From NCBI RefSeq assembly GCF_020217425.1, contig NZ_CP084090.1:1550001-1614000 (forward strand): a DNA stretch of 64,000 nucleotides, written 5' to 3'. Each line of letters opens with the position of its first letter. Positions within the stretch are counted from its first letter, which is position 1. Both the position numbers and the translations under genes were made by a program. The DNA comes from Halomicrobium urmianum. Its GTDB lineage: Archaea > Halobacteriota > Halobacteria > Halobacteriales > Haloarculaceae. Below the pieces are notes generated by a model. That model was given only the letters and a program-made list of their open reading frames with translations, did not search any database and was not told the DNA's origin. This document shows positions 1 through 7,073 of the stretch, piece by piece.

Positions 1-491
1 GCGGTCGTCGCGATCGCGCTCGACGCACGGTGTACGTCGCCGTCGCGATCCTCGCGACGGCCTTTCTCGTCGCCGGTGCGTTCACCGTCCGGCTCGCCCG
101 ACCGATAGTGGAAGTGTTCATCGCCGGTCCCGACGCGGGCCCGATCATCAGCCACGGTGCGGCGTTCCTCCGGATCGTCGCGCCGACGTGGGTCGTCATG
201 GCCGCCTATCACATGATGAACGGGGCGTTCTACGGGTCCGGGTCGACCCGGATGGCGATGGGCATCGGCGTGACGTCGCTGTGGGGCGTCCGTGCCCTCG
301 CCGCAGTCCTGCTCGTACTCGTGGCAGGTCTCGGTGCGAGCGGGGCGTGGTACGCCATCGCCCTCTCCAACGTCACTGCGGCCATCGCAGGAGCGATCTT
401 CTTCTTCCGTGGCGACTGGCTGGGGGACGTCCTCGCAGTCGATTCGACGCCGGAAGCGACTGACGATGCGGACGCGGGGACGACTGACTGA
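1..491 (+). CDS. MATE-family multidrug/cation exporter, C-terminal part (cut by window edge)
   Basis: Frame 3 is open from the left edge to the stop at 489-491, so only the last ~160 residues are visible. They hold about four hydrophobic segments (around VAVAILATAFLVAGAF, RIVAPTWVVMAAYHM, AAVLLVLVAGLGASG and VTAAIAGAIFFF) and the loop NGAFYGSGSTRM. This pattern of a conserved small-residue loop followed by paired helices is typical of the second half of MATE (NorM/DinF-type) exporters, which expel drugs or metabolites against a Na+ or H+ gradient. The GTG at 30 is internal and unlikely to be the true start. The substrate cannot be inferred. The acidic tail after the last helix is ordinary for haloarchaea. 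Confidence 0.85.
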   Translation, partial: GRRDRARRTVYVAVAILATAFLVAGAFTVRLARPIVEVFIAGPDAGPIISHGAAFLRIVAPTWVVMAAYHMMNGAFYGSGSTRMAMGIGVTSLWGVRALAAVLLVLVAGLGASGAWYAIALSNVTAAIAGAIFFFRGDWLGDVLAVDSTPEATDDADAGTTD

Positions 492-556
492 TCCCGCGTG
501 GGTCACGTTCTGACCGATTCCGGCACCGCGATCGGCGTCTCGCTCGTTCGTACTGA

Positions 557-580
557 CTGTAGTTTCAATTTCTACTATAG
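557..580. repeat. Collapsed copy (24 bp) of the palindromic MITE-like element
   Basis: The six outer bases CTGTAG are joined directly to TTTCAATTTCTACTATAG. These are the two opposite ends of the ~85-bp palindromes found at 1555-1640 and 16790-16874. The interior, including the central CACCCGGGTG-like dyad, is missing. It sits in the 200-bp spacer between the MATE gene and cheC, which otherwise shows nothing I can name. It is most simply a deletion derivative of the same element. Confidence 0.55.
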
Positions 581-690
581 CGCGGGCGGGCTCAGTCAAT
601 CGGAGGGAATCGCAACGGGGACGGCCGTCCCGTTTTCGCGACTGAGACTCCCGGCAGAGGCGTTATACCGCTCGAAGCGGATGCGCTCGT

Positions 691-1332
691 ATGGCGCTGG
701 AAGTCGACGTCAGGAAGCTCGACATCTTCAACGGGATGGCCAGGGAGGGGTCGGGGACGGTCGCCGATCACCTCGGACAGCTGACGGGGCGCGACGCCGC
801 CGTCCGGACCTCGCAGATCAACTTCCTCGACATCGAGGACGTCAAGACCCACATCGGCGCTGATCGGCGCGTCGGCATCTACGTGGAGTTGAACGAGCCG
901 CCCTACGGCTACGTCCTGTTCATGCTCGAACCGGCCGACAGCAAGCAACTGGCCGGCGCGATGACGGGCGGGATGGGCGGGGAGAGCGACGAGTCGGGAT
1001 TCAGCGAGATGGAGCGGTCGGCCATGCAGGAGATCGGCAACATCATGACCAGCGCCTTCATCGACGGGTGGGCCAACGTCCTCGAGACGACGATCGACAT
1101 GGGGACGCCGAACTTCGTGCTCGGACCCGCAGACGGCATCGTCGACGAGATGGGCGGCTGGCCGGAGTCGGAACTCGTCTTCGTCGTCGACTCCCGGATC
1201 ACGGTCGAGGGGGGCGACCTCGGGATGACCGTCTACACCTTCCCCGAACTCGAGTCGCTCGTCGGACTGATCCAGAACATCGACCTCGACACCGACGTCG
1301 AGGCTGACGTGGCGGCCGACGAACTGTTCTAG
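691..1332 (+). CDS. cheC: CheC-family chemotaxis protein (CheY-P phosphatase type)
   Basis: 213 aa. CheC proteins dephosphorylate CheY-P and, in archaea, link the bacterial-type chemotaxis pathway to the archaellum and to CheD. The active-site signature S/D-x3-E-x2-N followed 22 residues later by P is exact in the second half: SAMQEIGN (about residues 109-116), with the proline of MGTP exactly 22 residues after the Asn. The equivalent region near the N-terminus (FNGMAREGSGTVADHL) lacks a clear Glu/Asn pair, so only one site looks functional. ATG at 691 gives the canonical N-terminus. No cheA, cheB, cheD or cheY lies next to it, so this is an isolated paralogue. Product family is secure; which CheC paralogue it is, is not. 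Confidence 0.88.
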   Translation: MALEVDVRKLDIFNGMAREGSGTVADHLGQLTGRDAAVRTSQINFLDIEDVKTHIGADRRVGIYVELNEPPYGYVLFMLEPADSKQLAGAMTGGMGGESDESGFSEMERSAMQEIGNIMTSAFIDGWANVLETTIDMGTPNFVLGPADGIVDEMGGWPESELVFVVDSRITVEGGDLGMTVYTFPELESLVGLIQNIDLDTDVEADVAADELF

Positions 1333-1412
1333 CCGAGAGGGCCGGTGGACCGACGGGCCCGGACACGTGGGGAGAACAGGACTGGTTTGCCGGTCGGCCT
1401 CGAGTCCCAGCG

Positions 1413-1554
1413 ATGGTAACGCCGGAGTGGCTCCAGCGCAATCAGGTGGCCGTCTACGCGCTCGCGGTCGCCGTCGCCGTCGCGGTCGGCGAGCGGCCGC
1501 GAGTGGCAGGGGCGGACGGCGTGGCTCCCGGTGCCGATGACGGGCGCGACGCTG
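1413..1554 (+). pseudogene. Possible 5' remnant of an ACR3/bile-acid-symporter-type permease gene
   Basis: ATG at 1413 opens a frame whose first ~26 residues (LQRNQVAVYALAVAVAVAVG) resemble the first transmembrane helix of haloarchaeal arsenite/bile-acid symporter-like permeases, which often begin with a short polar stretch and an RNQVxxY-type lead into the helix. After that the sequence stops looking like a membrane protein and runs into the palindromic element at 1555, where it ends in frame at 1646. No continuation is visible beyond the element. The resemblance is from memory of the family and is short, so this is tentative. It could equally be a random open frame. Confidence 0.3.
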
Positions 1555-1640
1555 CTATAATAGAAATCGAAACTATTTATACATCGAGGGGTACCCGGGG
1601 TGCCCCTCGAGTGTATCATTGCGTTCAATTTCTACTAGAG
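1555..1640. mobile_element. MITE-like palindromic element, copy 1 (~86 bp)
   Basis: Near-perfect palindrome. The left end CTATAATAGAAATCGAAAC matches the complement of the right end (CTCTAGTAGAAATTGAAC), and the centre is the dyad CGAGGGGTACCCGGGGTGCCC. Copy 2 at 16790-16874 has the same ends and centre with scattered base changes, and a collapsed copy lies at 557-580. It has no coding capacity of its own. Terminal inverted repeats, small size and several diverged copies suggest a non-autonomous transposable element, but no clear target duplication was found and no matching transposase lies in the window. Confidence 0.7.
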
Positions 1641-1851
1641 TCGTGATCGGCTCACAGCTCCCCCGCGTCCGGGCGTCGATCGACCAGATAGCCGCCGTCG
1701 TCGTGTCTCTCGTCAGTGAAGTCCCATCGTTGACCGGTAGCGAGGGCTTGAAGCGGCAGACGCGCCGACCAGGGGACGTGGTGAAGAAGCCCGTCGCCGG
1801 TCGCCGGCCGAGCCGATCGATCGCTGGACGCCCCGCCGGAGTCGTCCGACC

Positions 1852-3039
1852 ATGACGGGCGACGGGAAGCCGGCGGGCCGAACCGGCGTGTTCCTCACGA
1901 TCTGTGCGTTCTCCTTCATGGTGAACTTCGGGCGCGTCGCGTTCGCGCCGCTGGTCGATCACTTCATCAGCACGGGCGTCGCTCCGGCGACCGCCGGTCT
2001 CGCGGCGACGGCAGTGTGGGTCGGCAGCGCGCTCCCCCGCCTGCCGACGGGCTACCTCCTGACGTTCGTCCGCCGGCACCGGATCATCCTCGGGATGGGC
2101 CTGTTCCTGTCCGTCGCGGCGGCGCTGACGGCGCTGTCGCCGGGCATCCGGTTCACGGTGGCGGGCGCGCTGCTGATCGGGCTGGCGACGGGCGTGTTCT
2201 TCATCGCCGCCAACCCGCTCGTCAGCGAGCTCTACCCGCAGCACGTCGGCCTGGCGGTCGGACTGCGGGGGATGTCGTCGCAGATCGCCGCCGTCGCCGC
2301 GCCCTTCCTCGTCGCCACGGCCATCGGGCTCGGCTCCTGGCGGTTCGGGTTCTGGGGGCTGGCAGGCGCGGCGCTGCTCACGACGCTCGCGTTCGCGCTC
2401 GCGGTCCGGCGGGCGGAGCTCCCGACCGCCGGCCGGGAGGACCGGAACCTGCTGGGAGCGATCCGCGACCAGTGGCACCTCGTGGCCGCGGGCATCGTCT
2501 TCGTCGGCTTCACCGGCTTCGTCTGGCAAGGCGTGTTCAACTTCTACGTCACCTACCTCGGCGCGGCGAAGGGCCTCGACTCGGGGGCGGCCAACACGCT
2601 GCTGACGATCACCTTCGCCGCCGGCGTCCCCTCGTTCGTCGTCGCCGGCCGCCTGGCCGACCGCTTCTCGTACCTCTCGCTTCTGGTGACCATCCTCGGC
2701 GGCTTCGTGGTCACCCTGCTGGCGTTCACGGTCGTCAAGGGGTTCCTGGCCATCGCCGCCGTCTCGGTCGTCATGAGCCTGATCGTCCACGGCCTGTTCC
2801 CGGCGGCCGACGCCTACATGCTGGACACGCTCCCGGACGAGCAGCGCGCCAGCGCCTACTCGGGGTTCAGCGCGACGATGATGCTCATCCAGGCGCCCGG
2901 CAGCGTCGCGGTCGGCCTGCTGGCCCAGTACGGGGTCGCCTACACGGACGTCTTCCGCGGGTACGCGGTGCTGGTCGCCGCCATCGCCGTCGGCATGGGC
3001 CTACTGGCGCGTGCCGGGCGGCTCCCCAGGGGCGGCTAG
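1852..3039 (+). CDS. MFS transporter
   Basis: 395 aa with about 12 hydrophobic segments in a 6+6 arrangement. The loop between helices 2 and 3 carries RLPTGYLLTFVRRH, a variant of MFS motif A. The pseudo-repeat in the second half has GRLADRFSYLSLL. No substrate-specific motif is recognised, so it is a generic secondary transporter of the cytoplasmic membrane. ATG at 1852 places a short polar head (TGDGKPAGRTG) before helix 1. It converges on nirA, separated by 181 bp (3040-3220). That gap holds one copy of the dispersed CCGAGCCCG...CGGACGCC sequence also seen near 41.2 kb and nothing else I can identify. It stands apart from the narK-type transporter at 5284. Confidence 0.88.
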   Translation: MTGDGKPAGRTGVFLTICAFSFMVNFGRVAFAPLVDHFISTGVAPATAGLAATAVWVGSALPRLPTGYLLTFVRRHRIILGMGLFLSVAAALTALSPGIRFTVAGALLIGLATGVFFIAANPLVSELYPQHVGLAVGLRGMSSQIAAVAAPFLVATAIGLGSWRFGFWGLAGAALLTTLAFALAVRRAELPTAGREDRNLLGAIRDQWHLVAAGIVFVGFTGFVWQGVFNFYVTYLGAAKGLDSGAANTLLTITFAAGVPSFVVAGRLADRFSYLSLLVTILGGFVVTLLAFTVVKGFLAIAAVSVVMSLIVHGLFPAADAYMLDTLPDEQRASAYSGFSATMMLIQAPGSVAVGLLAQYGVAYTDVFRGYAVLVAAIAVGMGLLARAGRLPRGG

Positions 3040-3220
3040 ACTGTCGGGAAAGCGGAACGAACGGACGCGAGAGCGGCGGACGAAGGAAGTGGACACGAGC
3101 AACCGGACGGGTCCACCGGAGGACTCACTGCGTTCGTCCTCCGAGCCCGGTCTCACGTGGTTCGACCGGACGCCGAGCCGTCCGAAAACCGCCGTCGACC
3201 GCGCACAACGGGACGCCCCG

Positions 3221-4978
3221 TCAGTCGTCGGCGGAGATGGGCTGACCCTCCGCGTCGGTGGACGCGGGGCTCTCGCCGTCCGCGAACGGGTACCAGGACT
3301 GCTTGGCGTCGTTCAGACAGGGGTCCTCGTACCCGTCGACCTCCTCGGGTTCGGCCAGTTCGACGATGGTCTCGTGGCCGGTGGCGTCGACCCACTCGGA
3401 GAGGGTCTGGCCGTCCTCTCGGAGCGCGGCGTAGGCCTCCAGGAGGTTGGCGATCATGCCGGGCACCTCGTCGGCGGGGACGCGCTGGCGGACCCACTCG
3501 ATGAAGGAGGGATCCTCGCCGACGCCGCCGCCGACGCCGACGTCCATCGCCTCGACCATCTCGCCGTCCTTGCGGGCGCGCATCCCCTGCATGCCGATGT
3601 CGGCGGTCATCGCCTGGCCGCAGTCGGCGGTGCAGCCGGAGTAGTGCAGCTTGATCCGGTCGACGTCGTCTGGCAGTTCGACGTTGTCGCCCAGCCACCG
3701 GAGCAGCCGCGCCGTCCGCGTCTTCGTCTCGGTGAGCGCGATGGAGCAGAACTCCGTGCCGGTGCAGGCCATCGCGCCCTGGACGAAGGGGTTGGGCTCC
3801 GGCTTGTACTCCTCCAGCAGGTCCTCGTTGAGCAGGTTCGCCAGCTCCCCGTCGGGGACGTCCATGAGCAGCGGGTTCTGCCGCCTGGTGAGCCGGACCT
3901 CGCCGGAGCCGTAGGCGTCGGCCAGTTCGACGGCGTCCTCGGCGGGCATCCGGCCGACGGGGACCGACAGGCCGACGTAGTTCCGCCCGTCTTTCTGGTC
4001 GTAGACGCCGACGTGGTCGTGCGCGCCGTGCTCGCTGGGCTCGCCGGCGTTGTAGGTGTACTCGCCGCGGAAGTCCGTGCCGGCCGTCTCGAACTCGAAC
4101 TCCAGCCGCTCGTCCAGGGCCTCGCGGATCTCGTCGGTGCCCCACTCGTCGACGAAGAAGCGGGCGCGGTTCTTCGAGCGGTTCTCCCGGTCGCCCTCCT
4201 CGTGGTACAGCTCGACGAACGCCCGGACCGTCTCCGTGGCGTGCTCGGGGCGGACGAACAGGTCGAGCGGGCGGGCCGCCCGGGGCTCGCGGCCGCCGAG
4301 GCCGCCGCCGACGCGGACGTTGAAGCCCCTGACTGCTTCGCCGTCCACGAGCTTCCGGGCCGGCTCCAGGCCGACGTCGTTGATCGAGTCCTGGGCACAG
4401 CCCTGCCGACACCCCGTGACGGAGATGTTGAACTTCCGGGGCAGATTACAGAGGGCGTCGTCGTCCCGAATCTCGGCCTGAATCTCGTCCAGTAGCTCGC
4501 GAGTCTCGACGTACTCCTCGGCCTTGCCGGCGACGGGACAGCCGGTGACGTTCCGCATCGTGTCCCCGCCGGCTGACCGCGAGGAGACGCCGACCGACTC
4601 GAGTTTCTCCCAGATCTCCGGGATGTCCTCGAGTTTGAGCCAGTGGAGCTGGATCGACTGGCGGGTCGTGAAGTCGATCCAGCCGTTGCCGAACTCCGGG
4701 TTCTCGGCGGGCCCTCTCGCGTAGTCGCGAGCGACCTCGCCGATGGCCCGCAACTGGCCGGGCTCGAGGACGCCCCCGCAGTTGGTCAGCCGCAGCATGA
4801 AGTACGACTCCTGACCGGAGCGCTGGTGGAAGATTCCCCAGAACTTGAAGCGCGTGAACCACTCCTCGCGCTCGTCTTCGGGGATGGACTCCCAGCCTTT
4901 CGCGGCGAACTCCTCCAGCTTCTCGCGGACCTCGTCGCCGTACAGTTCGTCCTTGACCTCCTCCTTCTTGTGTGGCAT
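3221..4978 (-). CDS. nirA: Assimilatory ferredoxin-dependent nitrite reductase
   Basis: 585 aa. Reduces nitrite to ammonium with six electrons from ferredoxin, using siroheme and a [4Fe-4S] cluster, in the cytoplasm. The cluster/siroheme ligands are clear: C405-x5-C411 (ACTGTEFC) and C449-x3-C453 (SGCTADC). Both halves have the ferredoxin-like and sulfite/nitrite reductase repeats (for example RNVTGCP near 146 and NISVTGCRQGC near 184-194, which is the degenerate first-half counterpart). ATG at 4978 gives the usual haloarchaeal N-terminus, and a TATA box lies 27 bp upstream, implying a leaderless message. With narK and nasA it completes nitrate assimilation. In Haloferax mediterranei the homologue is called nasD. 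The acidic tail after ~560 is unremarkable. Confidence 0.95.
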   Translation of the reverse strand: MPHKKEEVKDELYGDEVREKLEEFAAKGWESIPEDEREEWFTRFKFWGIFHQRSGQESYFMLRLTNCGGVLEPGQLRAIGEVARDYARGPAENPEFGNGWIDFTTRQSIQLHWLKLEDIPEIWEKLESVGVSSRSAGGDTMRNVTGCPVAGKAEEYVETRELLDEIQAEIRDDDALCNLPRKFNISVTGCRQGCAQDSINDVGLEPARKLVDGEAVRGFNVRVGGGLGGREPRAARPLDLFVRPEHATETVRAFVELYHEEGDRENRSKNRARFFVDEWGTDEIREALDERLEFEFETAGTDFRGEYTYNAGEPSEHGAHDHVGVYDQKDGRNYVGLSVPVGRMPAEDAVELADAYGSGEVRLTRRQNPLLMDVPDGELANLLNEDLLEEYKPEPNPFVQGAMACTGTEFCSIALTETKTRTARLLRWLGDNVELPDDVDRIKLHYSGCTADCGQAMTADIGMQGMRARKDGEMVEAMDVGVGGGVGEDPSFIEWVRQRVPADEVPGMIANLLEAYAALREDGQTLSEWVDATGHETIVELAEPEEVDGYEDPCLNDAKQSWYPFADGESPASTDAEGQPISADD

Positions 4979-5000
4979 AGTCGTTTACTCCAAGCTTGTG

Positions 5001-5010
5001 ATTATTTTCG
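5001..5010 (-). promoter_or_regulatory. TATA box of nirA
   Basis: On the coding strand the sequence is CGAAAATAAT, centred about 27 bp before the nirA ATG. This is the usual haloarchaeal distance for a leaderless transcript. About 15 bp further upstream is ACGAACGTCA (complement of 5021-5030), whose core also occurs upstream of nasA. The remainder of the 305-bp gap (4979-5283) is AT-richer than its surroundings and shows no convincing gene. Confidence 0.5.
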
Positions 5011-5283
5011 GCAGATATCGTGACGTTCGTCCCGCAATCTACATGTATTCTAGCCGTTCGCTTCGTCTATAATGGTTAGAGTTGAAATCACCAACCAGGT
5101 GGCTGTAGATCCGGACGAACGGTCGGTGTTGAAGGTCTCGATACGGGTACTACGCTGTCGGTCAAATCGACGAAGTCCCGCCCCTCGGCCGCTGATAGCG
5201 CCAGCCGTGGCCGGCAGGTCCTCGACGGCGTCGTCGACCGCGAGGGGTCGTCGTCGACGGTGTCCCGGAGTCCCGGTGAACCG

Positions 5284-6603
5284 CTAGTCGCCGCCGGTGG
5301 GGGTCTCGGGGTTGCCGCCGTCGACGATCCAGCCGTCGTCGGTCGCGCGCTCGGCGACGTGGGGCCAGAACACCCACGCGGTCAGGGCGACGATGGGGAG
5401 CATCAGCACCGCGACCACGGAGTAGCCCGTGTGGAGGTTCGGCAGCAGCGGCGCGGCGTAGATCAGCGGGAAGACGATGCCGCCGACCGTGCCGACGCCG
5501 CCGACGACGCCGGCCACCGCGCCGGAGCTGTCCGGGAACATGGCGGGCACCTGCGCGAAGATCGACCCCTCGGCCATGGCGCAGGCCGTCCCGACGACGA
5601 AGCCGGCGGCCACGGCCAGCAGGACGCGGCCGGACAGGCCAGCCAGCGTCATGCCGAACATCGAGACGACGACGAAGCAAAGCGTGACGAACGTCCACTG
5701 TTCGCGATAGCGACCGGGGAAGAGCGGGACGATATCCGTCTCCGTCCGGGCGACGTAGTCGCTGACATAGCCGCCGATGGGTCGCAGCAGGCCCGCCGCT
5801 ACGGAGAAGGTGGCCGCGAACGTGCTCGCCAGCACGAGGTCGTCCGTCGCGAAGCCCTCGCGGTAGTAGGTCGCCAGCCAGCCGTTCATCGACAGCTCCA
5901 ACCCGAAGCTCATCACGTACGCCAGCGCGAGCACGACCGTGCCGTAGCGGGTGGCGGTGTAGAGCCAGCCCCTGAAGCTCGCGCTCTCCTTCGTGGCCCG
6001 GCGCTTCTCCTTGCTCCGGGCCGCCTCGCCGAGCGCGTAGTAGACGACCGCCAGCAGGATCGAGACGGCCCCAGTGTAGAAGAACGCCGCCCGCCAGTTC
6101 GACTCGAAGAGGGGGCCGCTCCAGTCGGGGCCGAAGACGCGCGGCAGGATCAGCGCGCCCCCCGCGGCGCCCGCGTTACCGACCCCGGCGTAGATCCCCT
6201 CGGCCAGCCCGAGGTTGTCCTCCTCGAACCACTCCGAGACGTGCTGGATGCCGATGACGAACGTGATGCCGGCCGTCGCCACGATCAGGCGCTCGACGAA
6301 GAACACGGCGTAGTCCTGCGCGAACGCCGACGCCATCGAGAACACCCCGACGTACGTCAGCACGATGGCGAACACTGCCGGCGCGCCGAACTTATCCGAC
6401 AGCCAGCCGGTCAGGATCCGACCGAACGGCGCCAGCCAGATGGCCGCGCTGGCCAGGATCCCGATCTCCGACAGCGACAGGCCGAACTCCGCCGCCATCG
6501 GCCCCGTGAAGGGGGCGAAGGAGAACCAGATCAGGAACGAGAAGTTGAACCCGATCGTCGCCAGTACGAGCGTCCGCCACCTGGTCATCCTGATCAGACC
6601 CAT
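5284..6603 (-). CDS. narK: NarK/NasA-type nitrate/nitrite MFS transporter
   Basis: 439 aa, 12 predicted membrane segments. Imports nitrate (and possibly exchanges nitrite) across the cytoplasmic membrane. The nitrate-signature glycine-rich helices of the NNP family are present in both halves: [12 protein letters not shown] in helix 5 and [11 protein letters not shown] in helix 11. The conserved substrate Arg is in [11 protein letters not shown]. It lies between nirA and nasA on the same strand, the order used in haloarchaeal nas clusters (where it is also called nasB), but each gene has a spacer of 300-470 bp and its own promoter. Unlike its leaderless neighbours it has a strong Shine-Dalgarno sequence (see 6609-6616). 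Confidence 0.94.
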   Translation of the reverse strand: MGLIRMTRWRTLVLATIGFNFSFLIWFSFAPFTGPMAAEFGLSLSEIGILASAAIWLAPFGRILTGWLSDKFGAPAVFAIVLTYVGVFSMASAFAQDYAVFFVERLIVATAGITFVIGIQHVSEWFEEDNLGLAEGIYAGVGNAGAAGGALILPRVFGPDWSGPLFESNWRAAFFYTGAVSILLAVVYYALGEAARSKEKRRATKESASFRGWLYTATRYGTVVLALAYVMSFGLELSMNGWLATYYREGFATDDLVLASTFAATFSVAAGLLRPIGGYVSDYVARTETDIVPLFPGRYREQWTFVTLCFVVVSMFGMTLAGLSGRVLLAVAAGFVVGTACAMAEGSIFAQVPAMFPDSSGAVAGVVGGVGTVGGIVFPLIYAAPLLPNLHTGYSVVAVLMLPIVALTAWVFWPHVAERATDDGWIVDGGNPETPTGGD

Positions 6604-6608
6604 GCTGG

Positions 6609-6616
6609 CACCTCCC
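6609..6616 (-). promoter_or_regulatory. Shine-Dalgarno sequence of narK
   Basis: On the coding strand GGGAGGTG ends 5 nt before the narK ATG. Such a perfect match to the 3' end of 16S rRNA is uncommon among these mostly leaderless genes and fixes the start at 6603. It implies a leadered message. The nearest AT-rich promoter candidates are at 6735-6777 (ATATAT and TTAAAATATT), about 130-170 bp upstream. Confidence 0.6.
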
Positions 6617-6804
6617 TAGCGGTGTCGGGCTCAGTCGCCGGGCCACTCGTGCGACGGTCGAACCCTTCCGTACGTCCACAGATTTCACCAATGTATCGTA
6701 GCACGCCCACCATTAGTGCATTAGACGAGACGAATGCTCGATATATGAAGCTAGTCGTTAAAATATTCTACGTTTAAGGGCAGTGGGCTGGACGGCCGAC
6801 CACT

Positions 6805-6903
6805 ATGGAAGTGAGTATTATCGATAAAAGGTTGTTCGTCGTCTACCTGCGCGGGTCGAATCTCGACGGACGTCCAGAGATTCGGGTCTGCAACGATCGA
6901 TAA
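6805..6903 (+). CDS. Possible 32-aa small protein between narK and nasA (uncertain)
   Basis: ATG at 6805 to TAA at 6901 encodes a 32-residue peptide (begins MEVSIIDKRLFVVYLRG). An AT-rich, promoter-like stretch (TTAAAATATT, about 6753-6765) lies roughly 45 bp upstream in the right orientation. The codons are less G+C-biased at position 3 than in neighbouring genes, which argues against a real gene. The rest of the 470-bp spacer 6604-7073 holds narK leader/promoter sequence and the hairpin at 7043-7071, with nothing else recognisable. Confidence 0.15.
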   Translation: MEVSIIDKRLFVVYLRGSNLDGRPEIRVCNDR

Positions 6904-7042
6904 TAACTGTCTTCGCGGTCGGACGAGCGCGTCGTCGCTCCACGATTCGCGGCCCAGGACTGTGCCACGCGCGAGGAAAGGCCTCCGCGGTCAGAACAGC
7001 TCAGCTCGCGTGTCGCTCCTGACGTCGCTCCCGCTCGCTATT

Positions 7043-7071
7043 CGAGGCCGCGAGCGAAGCGAGCGGCCTCG
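7043..7071. repeat. Short-loop hairpin next to the nasA stop codon
   Basis: The arms CGAGGCCGC and GCGGCCTCG are perfectly complementary around the centre GAGCGAAGCGA. It lies immediately downstream of nasA, where it could act as a terminator or RNA 3'-end stabiliser. The same centre with unrelated arms occurs at 19098-19122, 19126-19150, 21161-21185, 52788-52814 and 63377-63401. Confidence 0.7.
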
Positions 7072-7073
7072 CA

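Noticed and set aside
1573-2790. 405-codon open frame on the minus strand opposite the MFS gene
   Set aside because: Its composition is Arg/Asp/Glu/His repeats typical of the antisense of high-G+C genes, and the plus-strand frame encodes an obvious transporter.
3011-4495. 494-codon plus-strand frame opposite nirA
   Set aside because: It is antisense to a clear nitrite reductase with all cluster ligands; its own sequence is Val/Gly/Asp low complexity.
5072-5287. 71-codon plus-strand frame between nirA and narK
   Set aside because: The second half is Arg/Ser/Pro-rich shadow sequence, it runs into the narK stop, and no promoter or family supports it.
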